A stretch of 64,000 nt of DNA from Bacillus_AB infantis_C (GTDB taxonomy: Bacteria > Bacillota > Bacilli > Bacillales > Cytobacillaceae). The stretch is from NCBI RefSeq assembly GCF_050107595.1, contig NZ_JBNILH010000012.1:62001-126000 (forward strand), written 5' to 3'. Shown here piece after piece: positions 16,718 to 25,347 of the stretch (position 1 is the stretch's first letter; every line of letters starts with the position of its first letter). The notes under the pieces were generated by a model. The model searched no databases, had not been told where the DNA came from, and saw only the letters and a list, made by a program, of their open reading frames with translations. The position numbers and the translations under genes were made by a program.

Positions 16718-16858
16718 CTATTCCTTGGATTTAACAGATGAAAGCTCCTGGGCCTGGACGTTTATGATGATTTTCTTGCCTGCAGCAGAACCGCATACTT
16801 TACAGCTTCCCTCTTCATTGTAAAGGAGCCTGCAATACTCGCAATAAAACTTTTCCAC
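16718..16858 (-). CDS. 46-residue zinc-ribbon protein
   Basis: Starts with GTG at 16858 after GAGGGTGAAG. CEYC near residue 6 and CKVCG near residue 19 form a four-cysteine zinc knuckle, followed by a short beta strand KKIIINV and a polar tail. Such minimal rubredoxin-like or zinc-ribbon proteins are common in Bacillaceae but unassigned. The start codon, ribosome binding site and cysteine spacing support coding. Confidence 0.7.
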   Translation of the reverse strand: MEKFYCEYCRLLYNEEGSCKVCGSAAGKKIIINVQAQELSSVKSKE

Positions 16859-16983
16859 TTCTTCACCCTCATTCTGTATTGCTGCAATTATATTTTATTT
16901 TTTTAAAAACAAAATGTTCCTCTGCTAAGCTTCCATGGTAAAAAAAAACAGGAAGTTTATTCCCTATTCAGAAAATAATCACC

Positions 16984-16989
16984 TATAAT
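16984..16989 (+). promoter_or_regulatory. -10 element of the pnuC-nadR operon
   Basis: TATAAT 46 bases before the pnuC start. No good -35 at 17 bases; the leader is too short for a known NAD riboswitch. Confidence 0.5.
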
Positions 16990-17034
16990 AAGTCTTAGGC
17001 TGTATGGCCGTATCCGCTTTTATAGGAGGAAACC

Positions 17035-17730
17035 ATGAAAAGATTCCGTGATTGGACGATATTTGAAATAAGCTGGCTTCTTGTTTTTACACTCATTAAC
17101 GTGTATCTGTTTTTTGCCTGGCAGGATTCACTTCTTGGCCTTATTTCTTCTTTGGCCGGGATGCTTTGCGTAGTTCTCGTAGCTAAGGGGAAAATCTCAA
17201 ACTATTATTTTGGCATTATCCAGACAGGGACTTATGCCTATATTTCCTATACCTACGGGTTGTATGGTGAAGCTATGCTCAATGGTCTGTTCTATTTTCC
17301 CATTCAGTTCATCGGCATTTATCTCTGGAGAAAGAATCAGACAAGGGACAGCGTAAAAGGGGAAGATGTGAAGGTTAAGACGCTTGATTCCAAGGGATGG
17401 TCCCTTCTTGGCATCATTGTGCTGGTGTCCATTTTTCTTTATGCCCTCCTCCTTGACTATCTGGGAGGCAGGTCTATTTATATTGACTCTGCCACAAATG
17501 TCCTTTCAGTAACAGCACAGATATTGATGCTGAGAAGATTTGCCGAGCAGTGGCTTCTGTGGATCCTTGTCAATGTCCTGTCGGTCATCCTCTGGTTTAA
17601 TGCTCTGATTTCAACAGGGGGCAATGATATATCTATGCTCGTCATGTGGACAGCATTCTTGTTTAACAGCATTTATGGGTATATAAATTGGACGAAACTT
17701 TATAAAAAACAGGGAGCTGCAGCGGTTTGA
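17035..17730 (+). CDS. pnuC: Nicotinamide riboside transporter PnuC
   Basis: 231 residues with seven predicted membrane helices. The segments SNYYFGIIQTGTYAYIS and NVLSVILWFNAL correspond to the conserved PnuC core that binds nicotinamide riboside. Family members act as facilitators, trapping substrate by kinase action inside the cell. The kinase is supplied by nadR, whose TTG start overlaps the pnuC stop by four bases. Start ATG 17035 follows AGGAGG. Confidence 0.95.
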   Translation: MKRFRDWTIFEISWLLVFTLINVYLFFAWQDSLLGLISSLAGMLCVVLVAKGKISNYYFGIIQTGTYAYISYTYGLYGEAMLNGLFYFPIQFIGIYLWRKNQTRDSVKGEDVKVKTLDSKGWSLLGIIVLVSIFLYALLLDYLGGRSIYIDSATNVLSVTAQILMLRRFAEQWLLWILVNVLSVILWFNALISTGGNDISMLVMWTAFLFNSIYGYINWTKLYKKQGAAAV

Positions 17731-18764
17731 AGAAAAAAACAATTGGTATGTACGGGGGAAAGTTCCTTCCTTTCCCCCATCTTGGCCATGTATACAGTAT
17801 GACGGCTGCAGCTTCAATAGCCGACGAGCTTCATGTCATCATCTCACACGACAGTGATTATGAACTAAAGCTTTGTGAAGGCGGCTGTGCAGAGCATGTC
17901 AGCTTTACACTGCGTCTCCGCTGGTGGAAACAGCTGACCAGGGAGCTGCCGCATGTACATGTCCATGAAATTTATGATGAACAGACCGGGTCTTTCTCCG
18001 ATTGGGAAAATGGCGCAAAAAAGATCCTTGCCGCAATCGGCAGTCCGATCGATTTTGTGTTCAGCTCAGAGCCGGATTATGGACCGATTTTTTCCCGTCT
18101 TTACCCGGAAGCTGAGCATATCCTCATAGATCCGGAGAGAAAAAGGTATCCGGTATCAGGCACGATGTTCAGGAAAGATGGTGTACTGAAGCATTGGGAT
18201 ATGGTGCCTAAATGTGTCCGGCCGCATTTCGTCAAAAAAGTGGTGATTGCCGGGACCGAAAGCTGTGGAAAATCCACGCTGGCAGCCAATATGGCACAAA
18301 TTTATAATACTTCTTTTGTGAAGGAGTATGGGCGGACCTTTTATGAAGAACTTGGAGGATGCGAGGGAATAACAGTACAGGAAGATTACCCCTATATTGC
18401 ATATGCTCATAAGCTGGAGGAATGGAAGCAGCTGAAGCTGGCAGACAAAATCCTTTTTGTTGATACTGAGGCAATCACCACCCAGTTTTTCTCTCACGCC
18501 TATCTGAATAAAAGGCAGCCTGTGCTTGATGAAATCGCCAGGCTGCAGGAGTATGATTTATGGCTTTTATTGGAGCCGGATGTGGATTGGGTCGATGACG
18601 GGACAAGAAGCTTCGGTGATCAGGATTTGCGCTGGAAGAATCATCTCCTTCTGAAATCCCTTCTTGATGAACATAATGTATGCTATAAAATAATCAACGG
18701 CAGCTACCGGGAGAGGCTGGAAATGAGCATAAGATTTACGGATGAGCTGCTGGAAGGAAGATGA
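17727..18764 (+). CDS. nadR: Bifunctional NMN adenylyltransferase/NR kinase NadR
   Basis: 345 residues starting at TTG 17727. An N-terminal nucleotidyltransferase domain has HLGH at residues 18-21, and a C-terminal kinase domain starts with the P-loop GTESCGKST at about residue 176. The enzyme phosphorylates nicotinamide riboside to NMN and adenylates NMN to NAD. The DNA-binding helix-turn-helix found at the N-terminus of enterobacterial NadR is absent, so this copy is an enzyme only. It is coupled to pnuC. Confidence 0.93.
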   Translation: MKKKTIGMYGGKFLPFPHLGHVYSMTAAASIADELHVIISHDSDYELKLCEGGCAEHVSFTLRLRWWKQLTRELPHVHVHEIYDEQTGSFSDWENGAKKILAAIGSPIDFVFSSEPDYGPIFSRLYPEAEHILIDPERKRYPVSGTMFRKDGVLKHWDMVPKCVRPHFVKKVVIAGTESCGKSTLAANMAQIYNTSFVKEYGRTFYEELGGCEGITVQEDYPYIAYAHKLEEWKQLKLADKILFVDTEAITTQFFSHAYLNKRQPVLDEIARLQEYDLWLLLEPDVDWVDDGTRSFGDQDLRWKNHLLLKSLLDEHNVCYKIINGSYRERLEMSIRFTDELLEGR

Positions 18765-18772
18765 CAAGACAG

Positions 18773-18799
18773 AAAGGGCATCCCCAAAGATGCCCTTTT
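18773..18799 (+). terminator. Terminator of pnuC-nadR
   Basis: AAAGGGCAT (18773-18781) pairs with ATGCCCTTT (18790-18798) with T-run. Confidence 0.85.
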
Positions 18800-18804
18800 A
18801 TCCA

Positions 18805-19248
18805 TTAATTCATCAGCCCTTCAATCCGGTTCAGCAGGGCAGATGCTTCGTTTATTGTTTTAATCATTTCTGAGCTCTCCAATTGATCAAGGGCTAGATT
18901 GCCGCCATCGATCGCCAGATTGATTTCTGCCAGCAGCAGTTCATTTTTGGCAGCCAGCTCCTCATGTATGGCCTCAGCGGCAGCCGGTATATCCTGAAGC
19001 TGAATAAAGTTCTCGATATCCTCTTTTAGAATAACCAGCCTTTCCTCAAGCTGCTGCCGGATTGCTGAATTTTTGGCAGCTTCTTCAATCATCCCAGGAG
19101 CGTCCTCGGCAAATGCATTCAGCTTTTCAATATGCTCTGCAGCTTTATTGGCATACTCTACAGTGCCGGCAGCCTCTTCGAGAAAGGAGCAGCCTCCCAG
19201 GGAAAGGGCTATCACCGCAAACATGAACAGCCGGAAGATTTTTTTCAA
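18805..19248 (-). CDS. Lipoprotein of unknown function
   Basis: 147 residues with a lipoprotein signal peptide: basic MKKIFR, hydrophobic stretch, and lipobox LGGC with the modified Cys at about residue 20. The mature part is acidic and helical, probably a coiled coil, exposed on the outside of the membrane. It resembles short DUF lipoproteins of Bacillus. Downstream lies the nadR terminator, convergent. No function is claimed. Confidence 0.8.
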   Translation of the reverse strand: MKKIFRLFMFAVIALSLGGCSFLEEAAGTVEYANKAAEHIEKLNAFAEDAPGMIEEAAKNSAIRQQLEERLVILKEDIENFIQLQDIPAAAEAIHEELAAKNELLLAEINLAIDGGNLALDQLESSEMIKTINEASALLNRIEGLMN

Positions 19249-19309
19249 TACTCATTCCTCCTTTATGTTTCATGTTATTCAATACGGTTGTCATGAGAAT
19301 ATGTTTCAT

Positions 19310-19341
19310 AAAAAAACCATCCCCGGTAAAAAGCAGGATGG
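19310..19341 (-). terminator. Terminator of xpt-pbuX
   Basis: CCATCC and GGATGG flank a 13-base loop, followed on the minus strand by TTTTTTT. Confidence 0.8.
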
Positions 19342-19351
19342 CTGGTTGATG

Positions 19352-20659
19352 TTATGCTGCCTTCTCTTCAAGCTTGGAGTTCGCTGTCTTTGCTTTGGAA
19401 GCTTTTACATTAAATACAAGATTGAGTGCAATAGCCGTCAAACTTCCCGCTACAATACCGTTGTCTGTCAGGATCCTGATGCTCTCAGGCATTTCTGCAA
19501 ACAGGCCGGGCACTGCTGTGACTCCAAGCCCCATTCCGACAGAGCAGGCGATGATCAGCAGATTTTCCTGGGAAGAAAAGTCCACCTGGCTGAGCATTTT
19601 GATTCCGTAGGCTATAACCATTCCAAACATGGCAATCATTGCGCCGCCCAAAACTGCTGATGGAATGACTGTAGTCATGGCCCCAATTTTCGGAACCAGA
19701 CCAAGGAGGATCAGGAATACGCCCGCTGTATAGATGACATTCTTGCCTTTCACGCCTGAGAGCTGGAGAAGGCCGACATTCTGAGAATAAGTTGTATACG
19801 GAAATGCATTGAACAGTCCGCCAAGGACAATCGCAAGTCCTTCTGCCCTGTAGCCGTTTGCCAGGTCTTTTTTATCCAGATTCTTTCCGCAAATATCCCC
19901 AAGAGCGAAATATACGCCTGTTGATTCAACCAGGCTGACCATCGCGATAATGATCATCGTCAGGATTGCTGCCGGTTCAAATGTAGGCATCCCGAAGTAG
20001 AATGGCTGGACCATATGGAACCATGAAGCCTCACCTACTGCAGAGAAGTCTGATTTTCCCATCAGGAATGCAGCGGCTGTTCCCGCAAACAGACCAAGCA
20101 GGATTGAAACGGAGCGGATAAACCCGGTAAACAAACGATACAAAATAATGATGAAGAATAAAGTCCCAAAGGCAAGGGCCAGATTGGAGAGCGAACCATA
20201 GTCTGCACTGCCTTCGCCGCCAGCCATATTATTCATGGCAACCGGGATCAGCGTTATTCCAATGATGGTAACGACCGAGCCTGTTACAACCGGAGGAAAG
20301 AAACGAACAAGATTTCCAAAATATTTTCCTATCAGTATAACAAAAAGCCCTGAAACCAGAATCGATCCATAAATGGCTGTGATGCCATATTGACCGCCAA
20401 TAGAAATCATTGGGCTGACTGCCGTAAACGTACAGCCAAGCACAACCGGCAGGCCGATTCCGAAAAATTGATTGCGCCATACCTGAAGGATCGTAGCCAC
20501 ACCGCACATCAAGATATCGATGGAAACAAGATATGTCAGCTGTTCTCCTGTCAGGCCCAGGGCGCCGCCCACTATAAGCGGGACAATGACCGCACCTGCA
20601 TACATGGCCAGCACGTGCTGGATTCCCAGTGATGCTATTTTAAATGGTGAGTTTTTCAT
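19352..20659 (-). CDS. pbuX: Xanthine permease PbuX
   Basis: 435 residues, about 14 membrane segments, NCS2 nucleobase transporter family. The signature VESTGVYFALGDICGK contains the Glu used for proton-coupled purine binding, and QNVGLLQLSGVKGK is the second family motif. It imports xanthine for Xpt. The start overlaps the xpt stop by four bases, and both genes are under the guanine riboswitch. Confidence 0.95.
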   Translation of the reverse strand: MKNSPFKIASLGIQHVLAMYAGAVIVPLIVGGALGLTGEQLTYLVSIDILMCGVATILQVWRNQFFGIGLPVVLGCTFTAVSPMISIGGQYGITAIYGSILVSGLFVILIGKYFGNLVRFFPPVVTGSVVTIIGITLIPVAMNNMAGGEGSADYGSLSNLALAFGTLFFIIILYRLFTGFIRSVSILLGLFAGTAAAFLMGKSDFSAVGEASWFHMVQPFYFGMPTFEPAAILTMIIIAMVSLVESTGVYFALGDICGKNLDKKDLANGYRAEGLAIVLGGLFNAFPYTTYSQNVGLLQLSGVKGKNVIYTAGVFLILLGLVPKIGAMTTVIPSAVLGGAMIAMFGMVIAYGIKMLSQVDFSSQENLLIIACSVGMGLGVTAVPGLFAEMPESIRILTDNGIVAGSLTAIALNLVFNVKASKAKTANSKLEEKAA

Positions 20660-21252
20660 AGGATAGATGCCTCCCTGCTATTTTCCATGAATGTAATGCT
20701 TCCATCACTGAGCGATTGGATTCGCGCAAGGGATACCACTTTGACAGCTTTCTCTTCCAAAAGGCTGCGCCCTTCCTGGAAGGATTTTTCAATCACAATT
20801 CCGACGCCGGCGACCGATGCCCCAGCCTGTCCTGCAAGCTCAATGAGCCCCAAAGCCGCCTGTCCATTTGCCAGGAAGTCATCGATGATGAGTACCCTGT
20901 CGTCAGCGCCAAGATATTTGGAAGATGCTGAAATTTCGTTGGACTCTTGCTTTGTAAAAGAATAAACACTGGCGGAAAGCAGCCCTTCTGAAAGAGTCAA
21001 AGATTTTCTTTTCCTTGCAAACAGCACGGGTACCCCAAGCTCAATCCCTGCCATGACAGAGGGTGCAATCCCTGAAGATTCCAGCGTAAGAATCTTCGTA
21101 ATGGCCTCCCCTTCAAAACGGGCCGCAAACTCTTTGCCTATCTCCTTCATCAGGAAAGGGTCGATCTGATGGTTAAGAAAGGAGTCTACCTTAAGGACAC
21201 TGTCAGACAGCACCCGTCCTTCTCTTTTGATTGTTTCTTCTAGTAGTTTCAT
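20656..21252 (-). CDS. xpt: Xanthine phosphoribosyltransferase Xpt
   Basis: 198 residues. The PRPP-binding loop is in VLIIDDFLANGQAA. It converts xanthine and PRPP to XMP in purine salvage. Start ATG 21252 was chosen because AGGGAGG lies at 6 bases; the ATG directly before (21255) is closer than usual. It leads an operon with pbuX and is preceded by a guanine riboswitch with terminator. Confidence 0.95.
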   Translation of the reverse strand: MKLLEETIKREGRVLSDSVLKVDSFLNHQIDPFLMKEIGKEFAARFEGEAITKILTLESSGIAPSVMAGIELGVPVLFARKRKSLTLSEGLLSASVYSFTKQESNEISASSKYLGADDRVLIIDDFLANGQAALGLIELAGQAGASVAGVGIVIEKSFQEGRSLLEEKAVKVVSLARIQSLSDGSITFMENSREASIL

Positions 21253-21280
21253 CATTATCCTCCCTATTGAATAGAAAAAT

Positions 21281-21341
21281 AAAAAAGCCTGAAGGAAATC
21301 ACTCACTGCAAAAAAATGAGTGAAGCAATCCCTTCAGGCTT
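21281..21341 (-). terminator. Riboswitch-controlled terminator before xpt
   Basis: GCCTGAAGG and CCTTCAGGC form the stem, with a smaller CACTCA/TGAGTG hairpin inside, and a T-run follows on the minus strand. It is the expression platform that stops transcription when guanine is bound. Confidence 0.9.
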
Positions 21342-21388
21342 TTATAAGGCAGGGGCACCAGCAAAAAATCCCAATGCCTCCCATTGCT

Positions 21389-21459
21389 CACCCATAGTCA
21401 GACTGTTAACGGCAGTCCGGTAGAAACTTGCAGGCCATATCCCCGCGATTATATGAGTG
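21389..21459 (-). promoter_or_regulatory. Guanine riboswitch of xpt-pbuX
   Basis: Read on the minus strand the aptamer opens CACTCATATAATCGC, has the conserved GTTTCTACCGG joint and closes with GACTATGGGTG. Comparison from memory with the B. subtilis xpt aptamer is near-identical in these core parts. The ligand-reading position is C (CTATGG) and so favours guanine, not adenine. Stem ends CACTC and GGGTG close P1. Confidence 0.97.
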
Positions 21460-21481
21460 TATCGTTATGAAATTATGTTTC

Positions 21482-21509
21482 ATTATATCATCCCAGTAAG
21501 ATTTTTCAA
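21482..21509 (-). promoter_or_regulatory. SigA promoter of xpt-pbuX
   Basis: On the minus strand TTGAAA (21509-21504), 16-base spacer, TATAAT (21487-21482), about 22 bases before the aptamer. Confidence 0.8.
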
Positions 21510-21524
21510 TAGATTCATAAGAGA

Positions 21525-21572
21525 AAAAGTCGAATTATTTGTTTTTATTTCTCTTGCATTGTTCGCCTTTAA
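21525..21572. promoter_or_regulatory. Possible PurR box pair
   Basis: CGAA (21531-21534) on plus and CGAAC on minus (about 21561-21565) lie in A/T-rich settings (AAAGTCGAATTAT; AAAGGCGAACAAT) in inverted orientation just upstream of the xpt promoter. B. subtilis xpt is repressed by PurR through such a pair. Each half has two or more mismatches, so this is tentative. Confidence 0.3.
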
Positions 21573-21922
21573 GGATGATATGCTGCTTTACGAATCTCGA
21601 GCAGTATATATTCAGCTCTTTTCTGAATAATCCCGGAAATTAAATAATTCCGGCTGTGGATAGTCATGCCATTCCTTTACCCTGGTCATATTTAAATGAA
21701 AATGCCCTGAGTTTTTATCATTTTCACATAAATTTCACATTTCTCCCTAAGTATCCCGGCCCTTCCAGCCTGCTGTATCAGTTTTACACTATTAGCATAG
21801 TGCCAACACAGTGAATGAACACTTTGTGAAACGGCTGGGGACTGGTAGAATCCAGAGAATTTCCTTGTATGATGAACATGTAATCATTACTTATTCATCC
21901 ATATTGAAAGGAGAAAAAGCCA
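21573..21922. other. Intergenic region before the ba3 oxidase operon
   Basis: 350 bases with no open frame. It holds an inverted repeat around CCGGAATTA/TAATTCCGG (about 21644-21664) and an AT-rich stretch that must carry the oxidase promoter, though no clear -35/-10 pair stands out. Confidence 0.4.
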
Positions 21923-22072
21923 ATGGCAAATACGGAACTCGGCAGGAAAAATAAAACAAAGATCGAGGATGCTTCCTCTTTAAAAGGAACCTTGGCCTCT
22001 GTGTTCATTCTGGGCTTATTTTTAATCGGAGTATGGGCAGGCGTGTATTTCTTATTTACAGATCGATTTTAA
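21923..22072 (+). CDS. Cytochrome c oxidase subunit 2A
   Basis: 49 residues, one membrane helix (LASVFILGLFLIGVWAGVYFLF) with a polar N-terminus, the form of the small subunit IIa of ba3-type oxidases. It lies directly ahead of subunits II and I. Start ATG 21923 follows GAAAGGAG. Subunit IIa stands in for the second helix that subunit II lacks. Confidence 0.85.
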   Translation: MANTELGRKNKTKIEDASSLKGTLASVFILGLFLIGVWAGVYFLFTDRF

Positions 22073-22124
22073 TCATCCAGCATGCAATCTATTATATTTA
22101 AAAGCCTGAAGGGAGAAGAAAGCT

Positions 22125-22604
22125 ATGCATATGCATAAATATGAAAAAGCCTGGCTCGGTTTCGGAATCGGCTCACTGATCGTTTTCTTGACGGTCCTTG
22201 GCATCAGCGCATTTTATCTTGGCAACCAGCCGCCAAGCTGCCTCGCGACCATCAACCCGGAGAAGGTGGACCAGACAGCACCATTTAATGAACCGGGCCT
22301 TAAGAAGGTCGAAGGCAAGGACTGGGACTATGAGCTGGTATTCGTCGCTTCCGCCTTTTCCTATAATCCCGGGGATGTAGAAATCCCCCTTGGAGCAAAA
22401 GTTAAAATAATCGCCACGACAAAAGACGTAATTCACGGCTTCGAGGTCGCCGGCTCAAACATTAATATGATGATAGAGCCAGGCTATATCAGCGAGCATA
22501 CAGCAACTTTTGATAAAGCTGGAGAATATCTTATCTTGTGCAATGAGTACTGCGGAGCAGGACATCATATGATGACGTCAAAAATAAAGGTGGTTGAAGC
22601 ATAA
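22125..22604 (+). CDS. cbaB: ba3-type cytochrome c oxidase subunit II
   Basis: 159 residues, one N-terminal membrane anchor then a cupredoxin domain. The copper A site is CNEYCGAGHHMM near the C-terminus together with the His in DVIHGF. Only one membrane helix is present, as in Thermus-like ba3 oxidases, rather than two as in aa3. It accepts electrons from cytochrome c outside the membrane. It overlaps the subunit I start by one base (TAATG). Confidence 0.93.
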   Translation: MHMHKYEKAWLGFGIGSLIVFLTVLGISAFYLGNQPPSCLATINPEKVDQTAPFNEPGLKKVEGKDWDYELVFVASAFSYNPGDVEIPLGAKVKIIATTKDVIHGFEVAGSNINMMIEPGYISEHTATFDKAGEYLILCNEYCGAGHHMMTSKIKVVEA

Positions 22605-24256
22605 TGAAGCAAAATCAGAATCCAAAGGTCGACAGGCAGGACGGGAAGCTTGCCATGGCTCATTTCTATGTAGCATTCATAGCGCTTGCAATCGGCGGGC
22701 TTGCCGGCCTATTGCAGGTGCTCGTCCGTTCCGGCAAGTTCCAGCTGCCTGCCGGAATCGGCTATTATCAGATTCTCACTGTCCACGGAGTCGTATTGGG
22801 ACTGGTCCTCACAACGTTCTTCATTATGGGCTTCCAGCTTGCAGCAGTCAGCAAAACATCCGGGACCTTGACGAAAAAGCAGCGGACGATGGGCTGGATC
22901 GGTTTTTGGCTCATGACTGCCGGAACCATCATGGCAGCCATCATGATTCTTTTGAATGAAGCAAGCGTTTTATATACATTTTATGCCCCTTTGCAGGCAC
23001 ATGCGATTTATTATCTTGGACTGACCTTCGTAGTGGTCGGCAGCTGGTTTGATGGAGCTGCCATCATCATGAAATACGCAGAGTGGCGCAGGAATAATCC
23101 CAAGCACCCGAGTCCCCTGCTCACATTCATGAGCCTGGTAAATACCATCATGTGGATCGTTGCTACCATTGGAGTGGCTGCAACGGTGCTCATACAGCTG
23201 CTGCCATGGTCGCTAGGCCTTGTGGAGACAGTCAATGTCGGAGTAAGCCGGACGCTCTTCTGGTATTTCGGACATCCGCTTGTCTATTTCTGGCTTCTTC
23301 CAGCTTATATGGGCTGGTATGTTGTAATTCCGAAAGTAATCGGCGCAAAGATCTTTTCAGATTCACTTGCCCGGATGTCATTCATTCTATTCCTGCTATT
23401 TTCCATACCCGTCGGATTCCACCATCAGCTGATGGAGCCGGGAATCGATGCTGCCTGGAAATTCCTGCAGGTAATCCTGACATTCCTGGTTGTTATCCCG
23501 TCTTTAATGACTGCCTTTTCATTGTTTGCCACATTTGAAGGATTCGGAAGATCCAAAGGGGCAACCGGCTTATTCGGCTGGCTTAAGAAACTGCCTTGGG
23601 GGGATGCCCGCTTCACTGTTCCATTCCTCGGGATGGTCGCCTTTATCCCTGCGGGTGCAGGAGGCATTGTTAACGCATCACACCAAATGAACCAGGTGGT
23701 TCACAACACAATCTGGGTTACCGGCCATTTCCATTTAACCGTGGCAACTGCGGTGGTCCTGACATTCTTCGGCATTTCTTACTGGCTGGTTCCGCATTTG
23801 ACCGGCAGGGTCCTGACAAAAGCAATGAACCGCCTCGCCATTACACAAGGTGTGCTTTGGGCAATCGGCATGACATTCATGTCCGGGGCCATGCATGCAG
23901 CAGGATTACTGGGCGCCCCACGCCGCTCTTCCTTTTCTGAGTACGGCGGCGCAGCCCAGGCAGCCGAATGGATCCCCTATCAAGTCGCACAGGCAATCGG
24001 GGGATCCATCCTGTTCCTTGCCATCATTCTGATGCTGTATATCTTTGTAAATCTCGCCTTCATGGCCCCTAAAGGCTGCGAAGAATTCCCGGTAGGCGAA
24101 ACAGCGGAAAATGCCGAAAAACCCCCGCTTATCTTTGAAAACTGGAAGCTCTGGATCGGCATAACCGCTGCCCTCATCCTGTTCGCCTACACCATCCCGT
24201 TCATCGACCTGATCCAAAACGCACCACCGGGATCTAAGGGATATAAATTGTGGTAA
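22604..24256 (+). CDS. cbaA: ba3-type cytochrome c oxidase subunit I
   Basis: 550 residues, about 13 membrane helices. HPLVYF supplies a CuB ligand, HHQ two more, and HNTIWVTGHFHL the histidines for hemes a3 and b. This is a B-type heme-copper oxidase reducing oxygen to water and pumping protons, with high oxygen affinity. There is no subunit III, as expected for this type. The final stop codon TAA is the first part of a dispersed repeat that begins here. Confidence 0.95.
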   Translation: MKQNQNPKVDRQDGKLAMAHFYVAFIALAIGGLAGLLQVLVRSGKFQLPAGIGYYQILTVHGVVLGLVLTTFFIMGFQLAAVSKTSGTLTKKQRTMGWIGFWLMTAGTIMAAIMILLNEASVLYTFYAPLQAHAIYYLGLTFVVVGSWFDGAAIIMKYAEWRRNNPKHPSPLLTFMSLVNTIMWIVATIGVAATVLIQLLPWSLGLVETVNVGVSRTLFWYFGHPLVYFWLLPAYMGWYVVIPKVIGAKIFSDSLARMSFILFLLFSIPVGFHHQLMEPGIDAAWKFLQVILTFLVVIPSLMTAFSLFATFEGFGRSKGATGLFGWLKKLPWGDARFTVPFLGMVAFIPAGAGGIVNASHQMNQVVHNTIWVTGHFHLTVATAVVLTFFGISYWLVPHLTGRVLTKAMNRLAITQGVLWAIGMTFMSGAMHAAGLLGAPRRSSFSEYGGAAQAAEWIPYQVAQAIGGSILFLAIILMLYIFVNLAFMAPKGCEEFPVGETAENAEKPPLIFENWKLWIGITAALILFAYTIPFIDLIQNAPPGSKGYKLW

Positions 24257-24325
24257 GAAAAGCGGAAGCGGCTTGACCAGATTAAGGAACGCAGACCAAA
24301 ATCGCTGCTTCCTGCAGCCCAGGAT
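24254..24325 (+). repeat. Short copy of a dispersed repeat
   Basis: Begins exactly at the stop codon of cbaA with TAAGAAAAGCGGAAGCG, then TTAAGGAACGCAGAC and a short GC-rich end. The same start and middle are found at 39081 after a permease stop codon. This copy lacks the hairpin and right end of that one. Confidence 0.8.
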
Positions 24326-24345
24326 AAAACAATTCTCCAGCAAAA

Positions 24346-24373
24346 AAACACTCCAGCATCAGCTGGAGTGTTT
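24346..24373. terminator. Bidirectional terminator, ba3 oxidase and EamA
   Basis: AAACACTCCAGC pairs with GCTGGAGTGTTT around ATCA, with a run of A before it and TTTCC after it. Confidence 0.9.
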
Positions 24374-24375
24374 CC

Positions 24376-25284
24376 TTATGCACTATTGCCGGCCCCAAGG
24401 CCAGTTCTCCCCTTTCTTTCCGGGAGGTTCACGAGGATGACGCATAGTATGATGATCATAGAGCCGGACAGCTGCAGGAATCCAAGCGATTCAGAATATA
24501 AAGCCACACCCAGGAGGATGGCGACGACAGGCTCAATGGCAGCAATGACCGCTGCCTTGCTGCTTTCTGTCTTCTCTAAGCCCCAAGTATAAAGAAAGTA
24601 GGCAAGCACGGTCGGCAGCAGGCCGAGGCCAAGGCCAAGGAACAGAACCTCCGGCTTTAAGAACAGAGAAGCTTTTTCCCACAGCCTGGTAATCGGCAGC
24701 AGGACAGCAGAGGCAGTCAGGAATGTATAAAGTGTTACAGTAAACGGCTCATACTTTTGAAGCGCAAACTTTCCAAAGATGCTGTAAAGTGCATAGCCAA
24801 GACCCGCTCCCAGTCCAATGACCACTCCAATTACGCTTAATCCAGCACTGCTCCCCACCCCTGCAATCAGGGTACACCCGGCAACGGTCCCGCAAACGGC
24901 AATGGTTTTACGCCCGGTTATTTTCTCTTTCAGAAAAATATGGGACAAAACTGCTACAAATGCAGGAGAAGTATACAGCAGTATGACTGCGATTGAGATA
25001 TCCATCAGATTGATGCTGGTAAAATAGCACCAATTAAAAAACACGATGCTGCAAATCCCGGTGCCGGCAAACAGTCCAATATCAGATGGTCTTTTAAGAG
25101 TCAGCCGGCCAGGCGCCAGAAAAAGCCCTATCAGCAGCAAAGCCGCAGCAGCAGTTACTACCCGGATCCCTACGATTTCCATTGAAGAAAAGCCAAACCC
25201 GGATAATCCCCTGATAAAATAGGCAATCAGGCCCCATAAAGAAGCACCGGCAGAGATTGCAAAATATGGCATCAGCTTCTTCAT
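24376..25284 (-). CDS. EamA/DMT family transporter
   Basis: 302 residues, ten membrane helices. ASLWGLIAYFIRG at the start and ALIPVVAILLG-like AAIEPVVAILLGVALYSE in the second half fit the EamA family. The chosen start ATG 25284 follows AGGTGAGG; the frame is open to 25338, but that would read through the ypwA terminator, so the shorter form is preferred. Substrate unknown. Confidence 0.85.
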   Translation of the reverse strand: MKKLMPYFAISAGASLWGLIAYFIRGLSGFGFSSMEIVGIRVVTAAAALLLIGLFLAPGRLTLKRPSDIGLFAGTGICSIVFFNWCYFTSINLMDISIAVILLYTSPAFVAVLSHIFLKEKITGRKTIAVCGTVAGCTLIAGVGSSAGLSVIGVVIGLGAGLGYALYSIFGKFALQKYEPFTVTLYTFLTASAVLLPITRLWEKASLFLKPEVLFLGLGLGLLPTVLAYFLYTWGLEKTESSKAAVIAAIEPVVAILLGVALYSESLGFLQLSGSMIIILCVILVNLPERKGRTGLGAGNSA

Positions 25285-25299
25285 TGCCTCACCTGCAGA

Positions 25300-25326
25300 A
25301 AAAGAGCGGCTGGAACCGCTCTTTTT
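25300..25326 (-). terminator. Terminator of ypwA
   Basis: AAAAAGAGCGG pairs with CCGCTCTTTTT. It lies between ypwA and the EamA gene on the minus strand. Confidence 0.85.
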
Positions 25327-25347
25327 CCCTTTCTTCATTTTTTAAAA

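Noticed and set aside
16940..17034. NAD riboswitch before pnuC
   Set aside because: The leader after the TATAAT is only about 40 bases, too short for known NAD aptamers, and no motif fits.
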